A stretch of DNA of 64,000 nt from Sarcocystis neurona (Eukaryota > Apicomplexa > Conoidasida > Eucoccidiorida > Sarcocystidae): positions 579,151 to 643,150 of the forward strand of contig KL647298.1 of NCBI GenBank assembly GCA_000727475.1, given 5' to 3'. Below the pieces are notes generated by a model. It was not told the DNA's origin. It saw only the letters and a list, made by a program, of their open reading frames with translations, and searched no databases. The position numbers and the translations under genes were made by a program. Numbering within the stretch: the stretch's first letter is position 1; every line of letters begins with the position of its first letter. Shown here in pieces: positions 22,438 through 33,500 of this stretch.

Positions 22438-23425
22438 CGAGGAACTTCGGATTGCTGTCGCGCCCATTTCGTGTGCTTCCCCCTCCTTTCTTCGTAGCGA
22501 AAAGCGCGACCCTCCAGGCTCTTCCGCTGTTGCTGTTCGTCGAGGGGAAGCTGCTTCCCCACACGTCTGAGCAAGTAAGCGGAATTCTGCTGCTGCTGGT
22601 TGCATGCAGACACACCGCAGCTGCAGCAGCGGAACTGAGAGTGACTTGCCAAGGCTGCTGCGGGTATTCGGGAACTCGCCTCTCTTCAGCAGCGGTAGAT
22701 ATTGCGGCTCCTCCTCCTGCAGACAGGCCCTTCTGTAGCAAGACAAGCATGCAGCGGGAGGGCGGAACGAAGCAGGACGCTCGTCCATGCCTCAGTGCTG
22801 CTGCGTCTTCTACTCGTGCCGGTTCCGCTGAACGGGTTGCCGCCGCCCAAGGGGTCTTCTCTGCTGCCGCTGGAACTGCCGTTGGTACACGTCCTGCTCC
22901 GACGGTCGCTGCTGCTAGCGCTGGTGCTGCTGCTACTCCTCCAAGTGCCGTTGCTGTTGGTGCCGCTGCCGCTACTGGCGCCGCTGCTGCTCCTGGGGGT
23001 GCTGGCGACCCGAGCCCAGAGGTGGGTGTCGACGGAAGGCAGCAGCGGCGCTGCTGAGGCAATGGAGCAGCGGACGCAGAGAAACCACTGCAGACCCTCC
23101 TGCTGCTGTTGCTGCTGAGTGTGGTGCTTCTGGTGTTGCCGCCTGCAGCACTGCGTTCGAGCTGCGTCCTGCTGCCGCACGCGCTGCTGCTGGTGCTGCA
23201 TGCGCTGCTGCTGGTACGTGCCCTGTGTATGGAGAGAGAGCCCCAGCACCACACGTGGTGCGCAGCAGAAGCAGCAGCACTACGGAGACGGCATCTGGAA
23301 AGACGAGACGCAGGTTCAGCGCTCAAGAGAGACGGAGAGAGCAGCCGCGGTGAAGGAATTGCGATGAGCAGCAGCAAGAACAGGAAGTAAAACGTCCCAG
23401 TGGGCCGCAGCAGCAGCAGCCCCAT
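22438..23425 (-). CDS. rpl27: Organellar bL27, exon 1 with bipartite-like leader
   Basis: The exon encodes the N-terminus of ribosomal protein L27, which sits near the tRNA sites of the large subunit. It opens at an ATG (23423-23425) with MGLLLLRPTGTFYFLFLLLL, a clear hydrophobic signal segment, followed by a Ser/Arg/Ala-rich region. After about 300 residues of Ala/Ser/Pro-rich low complexity it reaches ATKKGGGSTRNGRDSNPKFL, the conserved L27 N-terminal motif. Exon length is 988 bases (329 codons plus one base), so its phase matches exon 2 exactly. A signal peptide plus basic, Ser-rich extension is the known layout of nuclear-encoded apicoplast proteins, so apicoplast location is inferred; mitochondrial location is the alternative. 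The leader is far longer than usual, inflated by triplet repeats. Confidence 0.85.
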
Positions 23426-24026
23426 CTGGTGCTGCTCACCGCAACAAAGGGTCCCGCGCAGACGGATACGTGCAGCAGCAGCAGCAACGCAGATACGCGA
23501 AGCAATGTAGGCGACGAAGCGGCAGCAGTAGGAAGCGAAAGGAAATGCGCGGCCACCACACAGGCGCGCACACAGAAAAAAAGAACTTGCTGTTTGTCTT
23601 CTCTGCTAATTCTGTGGGATGCCAAGCCCCGCAGCAGTTGCAGAGCCTTGCAGAAGGGCGGTTTGCTGCAGCCTGACAAGTGAAACAGTGTCCGCTGACG
23701 CAGGCCACCCACCAGTCGCTGCCGCTTCTGCTGCTGCTGCTGGGGCCCGCTCCACGCCACCACCGTGCGATTTCTCTTCTGCTGCTGCTGTTCACGCTTC
23801 TGGGAGAGGACGCAAGCAGCGGCTGGTGTTGCAGCTGGCGCTGCTACTGAGTTGCTGCTGTAGATAAAGCTGCCGCTGCTGGTGTTGCAGGTGCTGCTGC
23901 TGCGCCCGTTGCTCATAGACTGTTGTTTCGGGTCATGCTTTTTTTCCTCGCTGCTGTGGCTGCTCCTGCCGCTGCTCCTGCCGCTCGTCCTTTTGCTGCT
24001 GCTCCTCTTCAAGCTGCTACTGTTAG

Positions 24027-24485
24027 TTACCAGCGCCTCCACCTCCTCGTAGTAAGCTGCTGCCGATGCTGCTGCTGCCGATGCTGCTGCTGCCGATGCT
24101 GCTGCTGCCGATGCTGCTGCTGCCGATGCTGCTGCTGCCGGTGCGCATGGCCGCTGCCCCGCACGCCGCGTGGACACTGCTGAGAGAGAAGTAAAGATGC
24201 GGCTATTCTCCTGCTGCTGCGGTTCGTCCTGCTGCTGCGGTCCGTCCTGCTGTCGCCGACCCACCTGCTGCGGTCGATTTTGCTCCCGCTCTTGCTGCTC
24301 CTGCTCCTGCCCGTGATGTTTCTGTTGCTGTTGCTCCTGCTTCCGCTGCTGCAGCTGAGGCTATGGCTGCTGGTCCTGGTGTTCCTCGGCAACAGGCAGA
24401 TGGTGCTGCTAACCAGGAGACTGCTGCTGCTGCTGCTGCTGGCTGGTGACGCAGTCCGGGGGGATTTGCACCAGAGCTTAATCAT
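24027..24485 (-). CDS. Hypothetical Ser/Gln-rich ORF
   Basis: An ATG frame (24483-24485) starts MIKLWCKSPRTASPA and then turns into Ser, Arg and Gln runs, ending in a (HRQQQ)n stretch from the 15-bp repeat. No domain is visible. It could be a small gene or a first exon, or just repeat DNA. Confidence 0.2.
   Translation of the reverse strand: MIKLWCKSPRTASPASSSSSSSLLVSSTICLLPRNTRTSSHSLSCSSGSRSNSNRNITGRSRSSKSGSKIDRSRWVGDSRTDRSSRTNRSSRRIAASLLLSQQCPRGVRGSGHAHRQQQHRQQQHRQQQHRQQQHRQQQHRQQLTTRRWRRW
24056..24145. repeat. 15-bp GCTGCTGCTGCCGAT tandem repeat
   Basis: About six perfect or near-perfect 15-base units. Depending on frame they encode (ASAAA)n or (HRQQQ)n on the minus strand. Confidence 0.9.
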
Positions 24486-24489
24486 TTAA

Positions 24490-25130
24490 GCCTCAAGATG
24501 CGCACAAATGTTAGAAAGATACATATGTTGAACGGACAAAAAAATCACATGCAGACAGGTAAGTTCACAGAAAGAGATATACAGACAGAGATACAAAGAT
24601 CGATATGTGTGTGTTTTATAGACTTACGTGGATGTCCATACGCAGGAACAGCTAGGTACGTATAGATAAAGAGAGAGATACAGATGTCTGCGCAGATGCT
24701 TACATATAGATGCATATGTGCGCGCAGATGAATTGCTACCATATCTACAGAAGTCGTGATGCGTTGCTTATTTACGCTCCACTTTAGAAGCACTGTATAC
24801 GTACGTACCTGTCTTCACGCAGGTAATACGCCTACTCATTCACCAACCACCGCATACTCCCTGTGTTTCTCTTACCAAGCTCGATATATATATATATATA
24901 TATATATATTGAGATAGATAGATAGATAGGTAGATAGATATAGAGATACAGAATAGATATATATATATATCGTCGTCACCCGCTCAGCTTCCTTCACACG
25001 CAACTATTCATATCGTTGCGTGTGTGCATATATATCTTCATAGAATTTAACAAATGTAGGAACTGGCACGTTGTCATTCAATCCCGCTGAGCCCTCACAT
25101 AGTCTCTTGTGTGCGCGTGGAGTCCTCCTT
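24490..25130. other. Intergenic with TA/GATA microsatellites
   Basis: Contains (TA)n at about 24885-24910, GATA tracts at about 24912-24935 and a TA tract near 24957-24970. No gene is supported. Confidence 0.6.
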
Positions 25131-25139
25131 TAGAAGTCC

Positions 25140-25430
25140 AAATCATTATGTGAGTATGTATGTACGTGGGTGTCTCCTGAACGTGCTGGCGTATTTCTTT
25201 CTCGAAACCTTCCACTTACTACGGCCTTTATGCATGAATTGAGACTTCTTCGGCTTGCTACCGCTATACATATCGTTATGGGAGAATGTGTGGACGTGTG
25301 TATCCCCGCACTTGCTTCATTTCTGCTGTGTTGATTTCCGAATCCTCGCATGCATTCTGGCCTTTATTCGTACATGAATTTACGCTCCCTCGGCCTTGCT
25401 AACGGCACTGCTTGGAGTAACCCAGCGGGG
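25140..25430. repeat. Two diverged copies of a unit of about 129 bp
   Basis: Segments starting ATCATTATGTGAGTATGT (near 25142) and ATCGTTATGGGAGAATGTGT (near 25271) continue with matching downstream blocks. In both copies CCTTTAT is followed by CATGAATT and then CGGCTTGCTACCG or CGGCCTTGCTAACGG. The copies are well diverged. A minus-strand frame of 73 codons crosses them, but no domain is seen. Confidence 0.55.
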
Positions 25431-26080
25431 CACCTCGCCTTCTTTTTTTCTCCGTTTTTCGGGTGCGATGTTGCTGCACTCGCTTATGGTACCTTCTCAT
25501 TCCCCGTTGCATTTCCTCTTCCACGGAGACACGGAAGTCGTCTCTGCACAGCCTCGAAGTGTCTTTCAGCCTTCGTTGTAAAGAAGGCGGCCCGTGTCTT
25601 CTGGTTTGTTGCACCATCGAGCCGCTAGAAGCCGTATGCGCTGCTACAGACGCTGCTGCGGCAGACTGTGCAGCGCATGCGCGCGGATCGGCACGGAGAG
25701 CCGCAAGTGAGCGGTGACACAGGAGTTTCGTCGCACAAATTATCATCTTTTACACATACATGCAACAAACGTGTATCTTTAGAAGACGTCGCATATATAT
25801 GTGACTGTCTGCTGGTGCAGTCAAGGAGGAGGCTGGGACTTCCTACCACCACACACAGTGTAGATTTGACAATTGTAATTTTCCTCTCCATAGTCGTACA
25901 CACACATTCGTCGTGTAAATACGACGAATGGCCCGTCTCTACTCTCAGTGAGAAGCTATGACCGTGGCGGTGTTGCCGTCACACCCCTGCGTCAGCGACT
26001 TCTACTGCTGCCACGTGCGCACTTGTGTGCTGCTGTTTTGGCGCTGCTAGTCGCGTATCTCCCTTCTGCCTTCTGCTGGT
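25431..26080. other. Low-repeat stretch, nothing recognised
   Basis: Ordinary composition with only short CTG runs. Frames of 80-115 codons exist on both strands (for example minus 25399-25746 and plus 25350-25628) but contradict each other and show no motif. Confidence 0.3.
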
Positions 26081-26092
26081 AGTGCGTTTCGC

Positions 26093-26365
26093 ATGGCTGC
26101 TGCAGCCTCCCTGCACGCGACAGCTTTTCCGGGTAGTAGCGCCAGTCCTGCTGCTCTGCCTCGTTTCGCTCTTCCGAATAATGGCCTCTCCCCGTGTTCC
26201 TGCGTCTTCCACTCCTGTACCTTTGCTGCTGCTGCTGCGGGTCTGCCGGTAGTACTGCCGATTCACGCCAGCGGCTCTCTTTCTTGTTGCCAGGACTGCA
26301 CCTATGATGCTTCTGATCCAGCCTTCCTTGTCGCTGCTGCCGCCACCCTCTCCGCACCAGTGTAA
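26093..26365 (+). CDS. Hypothetical Ala-rich small ORF
   Basis: An ATG at 26093 opens 90 codons starting MAAAASLHATAFPGSSASPA and ending at a stop near 26365. It is Ala/Pro/Ser-rich with two Cys-containing stretches. A second open stretch downstream (26458-26934) has LLLRLRPLLLPAWLDRLLRG. No family or splice link was established. Confidence 0.2.
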   Translation: MAAAASLHATAFPGSSASPAALPRFALPNNGLSPCSCVFHSCTFAAAAAGLPVVLPIHASGSLSCCQDCTYDASDPAFLVAAAATLSAPV

Positions 26366-26939
26366 TGGTGCTACGCTGCATCTCTTATTCCTTTGCTGTT
26401 CGTGCGACGGTGCTGCTGCTGTTGTGCTGCTGATGCAGCGGTACCGCCGCTGACGCGTTGGAGTTGCGAGACTGCTGCTGCGACGCTTCTAGTGCTCCTG
26501 TCTCTGCTGCGGCCAGATTGTTGCTACCTGCTGGCGCTATCGCACACATGCTGAGCCACCGGAAGTGTAACGGGGTGACCGGTCTCTCACACTCTGGCTC
26601 CTTATTCCACCTGCGAGGATCGCGTTGGTGTGCGGCTCGCGTACTGTGTACACTACGGTTTTTTCGCTACTGCTGCTTTTGCTGTTACTGCCGACGCGGT
26701 GGTGCAGTTGCTGCTGTTGCCGCCCTTTCTACTGTCGCTCTGCTGCTGCGGCTGCGCCCGCTCCTGCTGCCGGCGTGGCTTGACCGTCTCCTACGTGGGC
26801 TTTCGTCGGCACGTGTGTGTGAGCATACGGAGCCACGTATGCTGCATCAGGTGTCGTGGGGCCTGCGGCAACAGCTGACTGCTGTGAGTTTTGCTGCTGC
26901 ACGTGCCTCCGCTGCTCGTTCCGTTGCGGCCTAAGATTT

Positions 26940-29170
26940 TCCCACGCCGCCTGCGGGCTCTCACGTGTTCATCGTTGATGATGTTGGACTTCGTTTGTAT
27001 CAATTTAGTACTGACTGCCCCATCTGAGGGGATGCAGCAGGACTGAAGAACGCCACCTGATTACCCACGTATTTCTATCATCCTAAACCAGTCTGTCTGT
27101 GTATCTGCCTGTACAGCCTCACACGTCATTATATATATATATGCGTCGTTTATATGTATATGCAGATGAATATCGTGAAACAAAAGTATTTGCTTCATCT
27201 ATTTACCTACAGATGCCTGCAGGGAGAGAGCGGCATAAATTAGCGTACACGTGCAGATCTGTAGGTAAATCCCCCTGTCAGCCTTCAAGAATACATCCAC
27301 ATCCATACATACGTCTACGAGACTGCTGTCTCTCGGCTGCCAATTTATGCTCCACTGTGTAACAGTATACGCATGTTGAATGGTCCACGTACGCGTGTGC
27401 TGCTGTCAGCACGAAAACGTGTCACCATCTTGCAGCTTGAGTTTGCACCGACATAGTACGCAGTACACACAGTGATGCTTGCCAGATTAGTTCCCGACGC
27501 TTACGGCAGTGGTGACACGTACAGATATACACAATAATGTGGCAGAAATGTCTAAGTACTGCCTGTAAGGTTCCACGATGGTGTACACGCATATATGTGT
27601 ACACGTGCATACTCGCAGTTACATTGTTTTCTTCCCCAACGCGGTTTCTCACGTGTACGTGTGAAAAGGTGCCTGTGTAGACACCACACCGCCTGCCGAG
27701 ACCTCGGACCGCAATCTCAAAGTTGCTGTATTCCACCTAGAGCTACAAGGCGACACCTAGGCCCAATATACATCATTGCACACGTACTTGTGGACACAGA
27801 CACGCACAAGTGAACTAGATGGGTGACGACTGTATGTCACTCCGCTCCTGTGTCATCCGCAGTACGCCCTTTTTGAACAAAAAGTTGCCATAGTCCGTTG
27901 TAGAGCTAGGTTTGTGCGAAGCGCATTTCCTCTTTCTCCTTCGACTCCGACTCACGTGCCTAACAAAAGGGAAAAGAATTATAGCAGCTGTGGCCACGGC
28001 GAGCGTGGGCAATACAGCCGTTTATTTGCTTGCATGCCACGTGTACGTGTGCTTTTTCTCAGATTCCTGACAGTTGCACATTCTCTAGGCTTTTGCTACG
28101 ATGGTGTACCCCACCCAGGATGGGGTTGATTTCGGTTTAATCTTCTGCGAATCTTCCACGGCCCTCTGTGTGCACGTCTCTCCTTACGCCTTCGCCTATT
28201 TATGTATTTATATACCACTACAAGGTGCGCTCCTCCCGTATCCCAATCTCACTGTGTTGGAGTCGCTCAAATTCCTTTGTCCTACCAGAACGCCGCGACC
28301 AACTAGCACCTTGCACCTCAGACGCTTCTGCAGTGTTGCTGACCCTTCCCGTACCGTGATGCATAATTCAGCGTATAACTGAGGAGAATGCCGGAATCCA
28401 GTGCTGTGCTAGTGGTAAAGGCAAAAAAACGAAGCTTCTTTAAGCAATACGCATGTAAAGTTCTAGGTGGAAGTCCCATTATCTCATTTATTCATGGACC
28501 GGGAAGAAGCCATTCACCACATTTGAGGAGAGACAGCGTGATACGTACGTGTACACGTGGATGGATGGGTACGTAGACACCTTTTAGCGAGACGAGAGGA
28601 GGAAGATGGCCTGGCTCAATGTCAAAGAAGTCTTCTCACCGAAGACAGGGATGTGACGATAATGTTTTCCTGAGTCTGAATAAGTGGCACGCAGCTTTCC
28701 GCGTATAGAACAAGCTCCCACGTCTAGCGCACTCATGTTCGTGCCTGTGGCTCTAACGTGGACCATGTGTGGACGTGTATTCACACGTGTATGTAAACCT
28801 AAGTCTGTACAATTATTCTGTTTCAATTGAGAGCACCAATACACCTACGCGGGCATGAAACTATAGGGTAAATATGAAAACACACGCACATATGTCCAGT
28901 CGACTTCTATCCGTATATTTGGATACACAACACACGTATGTCTACGTTGACTTCATATACAAAGCTTCCTAGCGTATGCGCGTATACAGCAGGCTTCACT
29001 GTGTCCCACGCAACGTGGTCTACAGGTCTTCTTCGGCGTAGCCTGCCCTCACGGTGTCTACTCACAGAGAATAACTCGCGATCGTTATTACACGTGTGTT
29101 CTCACGGCTGTGTGTGTGCTCCCTGCCGCACACGTGTACGCGTGTACGCAGTGTTGCTGTCCTTTTTCAC
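26940..29170. other. Repeat-poor stretch, no confident gene
   Basis: More than 2 kb almost free of CAG and long TA tracts. Short frames with protein-like composition occur on both strands (for example minus 28584-28770 with ALDVGACSIRGKLRATYSDS, and plus 28388-28576). None shows a conserved motif. Given the retroelement remnants next door, part of this may be further decayed mobile-element sequence, but I cannot demonstrate it. Confidence 0.35.
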
Positions 29171-29173
29171 CTG

Positions 29174-29460
29174 AAAGTCATCGCCTTGTTTCTGCCGTTG
29201 TCTTTGCTGCTGAAAGGGGGGGATCTGTTTCAGTTGACACGATGCCGGAATGCTTAGACGCGCACTTCTTGATTGTCAATGTAACTGTAACATGAGCGTC
29301 TGCTGCGGGCAAAATTAAGTATACGTATACATTCGTCTACTTGCCAGGCACCTCTCTGGCACCAGCTGCGCGGTTTCAGTTCGTGCACATCCCTACAGAA
29401 GGAATGCTCATTAGCGACTATGTTGGGCAAGACTTAAGTTCTAGTGCGAAGCGTACGTGA
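29174..29460 (+). mobile_element. Decayed Ty3/gypsy RNase H remnant
   Basis: One plus-strand frame, interrupted by an in-frame TGA at 29293-29295, resembles the end of a Ty3/gypsy reverse transcriptase-RNase H. It has LVSAVVFAAER (compare the E-x-LAVVFA-x-xxW block), then LDAHFLIV (compare YLxGxHFxIxTDH), and about 37 residues after that His it has ARFQFVHIPTEGMLISDY (compare FxFxIxHIPGxxNxxADxLSR). Order and spacing agree with the family, whereas the TDH triad, the Trp and the ADxLSR are eroded. It is clearly non-functional. The resemblance was judged by eye. The reverse transcriptase core was not found upstream. Confidence 0.5.
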
Positions 29461-30993
29461 GACTTCGGTAGAAAGGGCTCCTTTGTGCCTCGCCTTCGCA
29501 GTGGGAGGGTTGAACATCTGACTGAGAGCCGCCCTTGTCCACGGCCCTTCTCGGAGTGACAATTTTACGTACTACAGAGAAAGAAAGCTCGCAATTTCCA
29601 CAGTGTAAACGACGGCGGTATAATTTCTGCTTGAAAGAAAACCTTACCTTATCTTTGTGCATGCAGTGAAGCAGTCATTTGAGTCAAATACTAGCTGCGA
29701 GAAAAAGGCTGCTCCATCAGTACCATTTACAGGAAAACCACTGCCTACCATTCCACGTGTGCGGGCGGGAACTCCACAGAGCTGCTCAGGACCGCAGAAA
29801 CTACGACAGTTTAGCTATTGCTCCTAGCTATTGCTCCCACTGAAAACTACGAAGGCTCAGCTGTTAGCTGCGAGGTACACTCGACCGCTACTTTAGCCCG
29901 GAATAGATGAAAGAAAGGTACTGCAACAACGACACATGGAAAACCCAAAGTTTCTACGCGTCGGTCCGGGCTTGATTACCTACCATGGAGAATCGTGAAC
30001 ATTTCCCCTGAGCCGGGAAATAGGTCGCGCAGGGCGCGAACAATTCTAGGGCGGAACTCTATACTGACACTACCGTCATCTGAAAAGCAGTAGAAGCACG
30101 CTTTCCACGCTGGTTTTTCTCTGCTTGCACGCCACTACTCAGTACTCGTAGGTGTGGCTGGTTGTACGCATGCGTAGGCGTAGATAAAACACGTGCATGC
30201 ACACACACCGATAGAAAAAATGTCCCTCTACACGTGTTATTTTTTGTATAAGTTGAAAGGTGAAATCTGTGCTAATGTCGTCCAATTCACCAGAAACAAT
30301 ACGCGCATATATATGTGTGCGTGGCCGTCCTCCATATCGTTCGACTACGTGTACGGTAACTGCGTTACCGACGGTTGATTTGAGCACCCATTACACCATG
30401 CTGGTGTACATACACTGGAACGCGCGTGCCGGATGTGCAGCGTCTTGACTCTCATGTATTCGTTTCTTCAGCAGGAGCGTCGAACATGCATTCCTGTTGT
30501 GGAAATCCGTTTCTATTAGCCTTGTATTCACATTCCAATACCAACTGCACGCCTTATTCGGCGGCAGGAAATCCACGTGGTGTGCTACAGTTGAGTCACT
30601 GTACACCACTACGTATGTATACATGCTGAGATGGATACTGTTGCGGATGTAGAGTATGTTCCGTGCGTAGGGGGGGCTGCGAGTGTGCACGTATGTGTAT
30701 AACAAATTCTACATGCACACGTGCCGTGGAGAGGTAGGTTTTTGTATCACAGCAGCCCATTAGAGTTCTTCATTCCTAAATAGGAAGCAAATTCCTCCCG
30801 ATGGAACGTCCAAGAGTAGCATGAGCGCAGCCCTACATCGGGCTTACCTGGCGTCGCATCCACGTCTGAACATAAATTTTACCAGAGAATGGCTTCAATC
30901 CGGACTGTAGTGATACGTGACGGTCGTGATCCAAAAGAGGACAAGTAAGAGTCACGCTGCTTAAGGATGGTCCGTGGGTGTGGAATTGGTAGT
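29461..30993. other. Repeat-poor stretch between retroelement remnants
   Basis: No CAG tracts and few microsatellites. A 73-codon minus frame (29441-29662) and a 104-codon minus frame (30391-30705) have protein-like composition but no recognised motif. Further decayed retroelement sequence is likely but unproven. Confidence 0.35.
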
Positions 30994-31460
30994 TTAGGAC
31001 AGATCTAGATATGGACAGCTTCCAAAGGAAAAGCGCGGAGTGTACCAAGCGAAACCGTTTGCGAATGAGAGTAAATACCTACTACGCGAACAAACAAACC
31101 AGAGTATATTTTGGGACACTAAAGAACTGTGATATTGTAGACGATTTCTGATCACCGAGTGATAAAAAAGAAATTCCTCTACGTACAAGGAGAAATGCGT
31201 CAAACAGAGTGGCACATTCCGCTTATACGGGTATTTGATTTGCGAAGGCGAAAATCGACTCCTGTAGTTGACGTCCACTTGCGAGTTCCAAAAGGAGGTC
31301 ACCCACTTATAGGTGTGTGCACCTGTATGCAGAGAGACGTAGGATATGGTCTCTAAAAAAATGCAGCAAAGGCTGTTTCCACGAAGGAGAATCTGCAGCC
31401 TATTCTAGATTTTCTGAAGTGGTGGAAGCACCGCAACGATTCCACGCGTTTCACGCGTAT
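30994..31460 (-). mobile_element. Decayed Ty3/gypsy integrase remnant
   Basis: Read on the minus strand from about 31460 downwards, the sequence resembles the second half of a Ty3/gypsy (chromovirus-type) integrase core. It shows CFHHFRKSRIGCRFSFVETAF, comparable to the FxSxFWxxxxxxxGxxxxxSTAxHP block. After a frame change and an apparent deletion of the QTDGQTER-like segment comes LETISYV. A Trp follows, and then VNYRSRFSPSQIKYPYKRN, comparable to the YNxxxxxxTGxSPFxxxYGxxP block. A weaker FAWYTPRFSF stretch follows, compatible with the RRxxFxxGD block. Frameshift, deletion and lost active-site residues show it is dead. No terminal repeats were identified. Confidence 0.5.
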
Positions 31461-32850
31461 AACAGCGCGCGCATTACGCACCGCTTTCAAGTTTTCTGTG
31501 TGTTGTTTAAGGTCAAACGAGGAGAAGGACTTGGGAGATGCTTCACACTTTTGTATATGGACTCTGGAATAAAGAGGAGGAAAGACGTTTCGGAAGCACG
31601 AAATGTAAAGCATGAGACCAGCAACCTCTTCTATCGGATACAGTCGTCGGTTTGTCTCACACGACGTTATATGTGTATATACGTATACCGGGAACGCTGC
31701 TCGTAGAGATAGATAAACAGATAGATAAGTCAACAGGTAGACGAGAATCCAGCTAGGCTGTACAAACTGATGCACCTGTGAAGGAGGGTGCAGCTGGTAG
31801 CGCAGAGAGAGTGGAACGTGCACTTTTCGTTCAACGCGTATTACGCCTACAAGGAGCCAGTCACGGAGACGTAGAAAAACTAGTACTGGGGAGCGGAGGT
31901 ACAAGAAGGTGATGCGAAGGTAAGGAAAGGTGACACCTTCGACGAGGAAGAGTTTTCCCAGAGATACGTTTGGCAAAGGAGCATGACACGGCGGAGGAGA
32001 GGGGTGAGAGAGCTGTCCAACGCACGGCTCTCAGACAAATCCCTCTCTCTTCATGCTTCGGGGTTATAAAGGTGGAAGAAGAAGCAGAGGAGGAGAACGA
32101 GGAAGAAGAAGCAGAAGAAGAGAGGTGGACAGCAGTTCAAAGGGAATAAAGACAAGCAGAAAGAGAAGAGTCAGAAGGAAGCAAAAATGAAGAAGGTAGA
32201 GAAGATCCAGGAGGAGGACAGAAGAAAAGGGAGTCTCACAGTGCGAGCCTTCACAAGTGAAGCAGAGGATTTCACTCTTTCTGGATCGGTGACGGCCACG
32301 CAGGAAACTGCCCTTCGTTGCCCGGTATGAATAAAGACGTGAGGAGTGGAGAACGCAAGTCCCAACAGAACAGCCGACCAACTGAGAAAAAAGCGTCAGA
32401 GGGAACAAGGGGAGGAACTACGGGCGGACGAAGGAGGCAGGAAAGGAAGACGAAGTGCTGCCTTACCCCCAAGGGTAGAGAAGGGAGGTGTCGGGGGATT
32501 GGCGGCTTCCTTCCGACTGAGATATATCCGACCCTGGGTGTGGGGACTGAAGAAGAACAGAGACTTCGCAATTAACAAAGTCGCGTGCTCGTAATAAAGG
32601 ACGACACCATACCATTAAATCAACTCTGTCTCTTCTTGTTTGCTCTCCACGACTCACCAGAAGTGCATCAAAAAAGTGTTGACGCGCACATGCATGGGCA
32701 CACGGCTGCTGCCGTAGATCAACGTGTAGCTTGACAGCTCAGTGGAAGTCAGTAAAAGAAGTCACAAGCATTTCTGTTGAATTTAGATAAAAGAACGTAC
32801 GAAAAAAACATCCGTGTGTATAGCCCTGTGCCAATATATCTATTTATCCG
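31461..32850. other. Repeat-poor stretch with GA-rich segment
   Basis: 31700-31735 holds a short GATA tract. 32070-32250 is GAAGAAGAA-rich on the plus strand. A 207-codon minus frame (31353-31976) overlaps the integrase remnant at its 3' end; its upstream part has no clear motif. No gene is called. Confidence 0.35.
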
Positions 32851-33500
32851 TCTGACTATATATATATATATATGATACGTTTATCTTGGCATACTTCAGT
32901 TCATGTATAGAGATAGGTGGATGGATATGTATGTATATATATATATATATATATATGTTTGAACGAATATAGTGACTGATCGATAGTAGAGAGAGAGACA
33001 CTATCAGAGAACGCCGCTGTTGCAAGAGAGATGTGCAACAGAGTTTTAGCTTCCCGCAAGGAACGCGCATCGAGGAAAATCGACGACGAGGCGAAGACAC
33101 TGTACTTCATCACAAGCGTATTGAAAAAGGAGTAGTGACTTTCCCCCCTTCCGCTGTACATATATACATATATATATTTGTGTAGTACAATTCACCACAA
33201 GGACAAAGATATATATATATGTATATATGGCAATTTGAGTGCACCCATAAATGTGTATACAGTACGTATGTATATATATACATATATATAAAGTCTACGT
33301 TTCTGCTTAGGCACATATACCTATATGTGTATAGTAGACGTGTGTATATATATATATATATGTATACATACACGTCTACTTGTACAGCAGGCTAAACGTG
33401 CATCCCCTATATGTCTGCGTGTATGTATATGCATATATATATATATAGATAGATAGATAGATAGACATAGGTGTATCTATAAGTCTATACATATATGTTG
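32850..33500. repeat. TA/GATA microsatellite block
   Basis: Several (TA)n runs (near 32860, 32937, 33205, 33275, 33345 and 33430) and a GATA run (33447-33465). A piece near 33000-33100 is plain sequence but shows no motif. Confidence 0.75.

Noticed and set aside
31750..31900. A HPPSQVHQF-like stretch as the integrase C-terminal HPVFHVS block
   Set aside because: It lies on the wrong side of the integrase core for an element in that orientation, and similarity is weak. It could only fit if a second copy is present.
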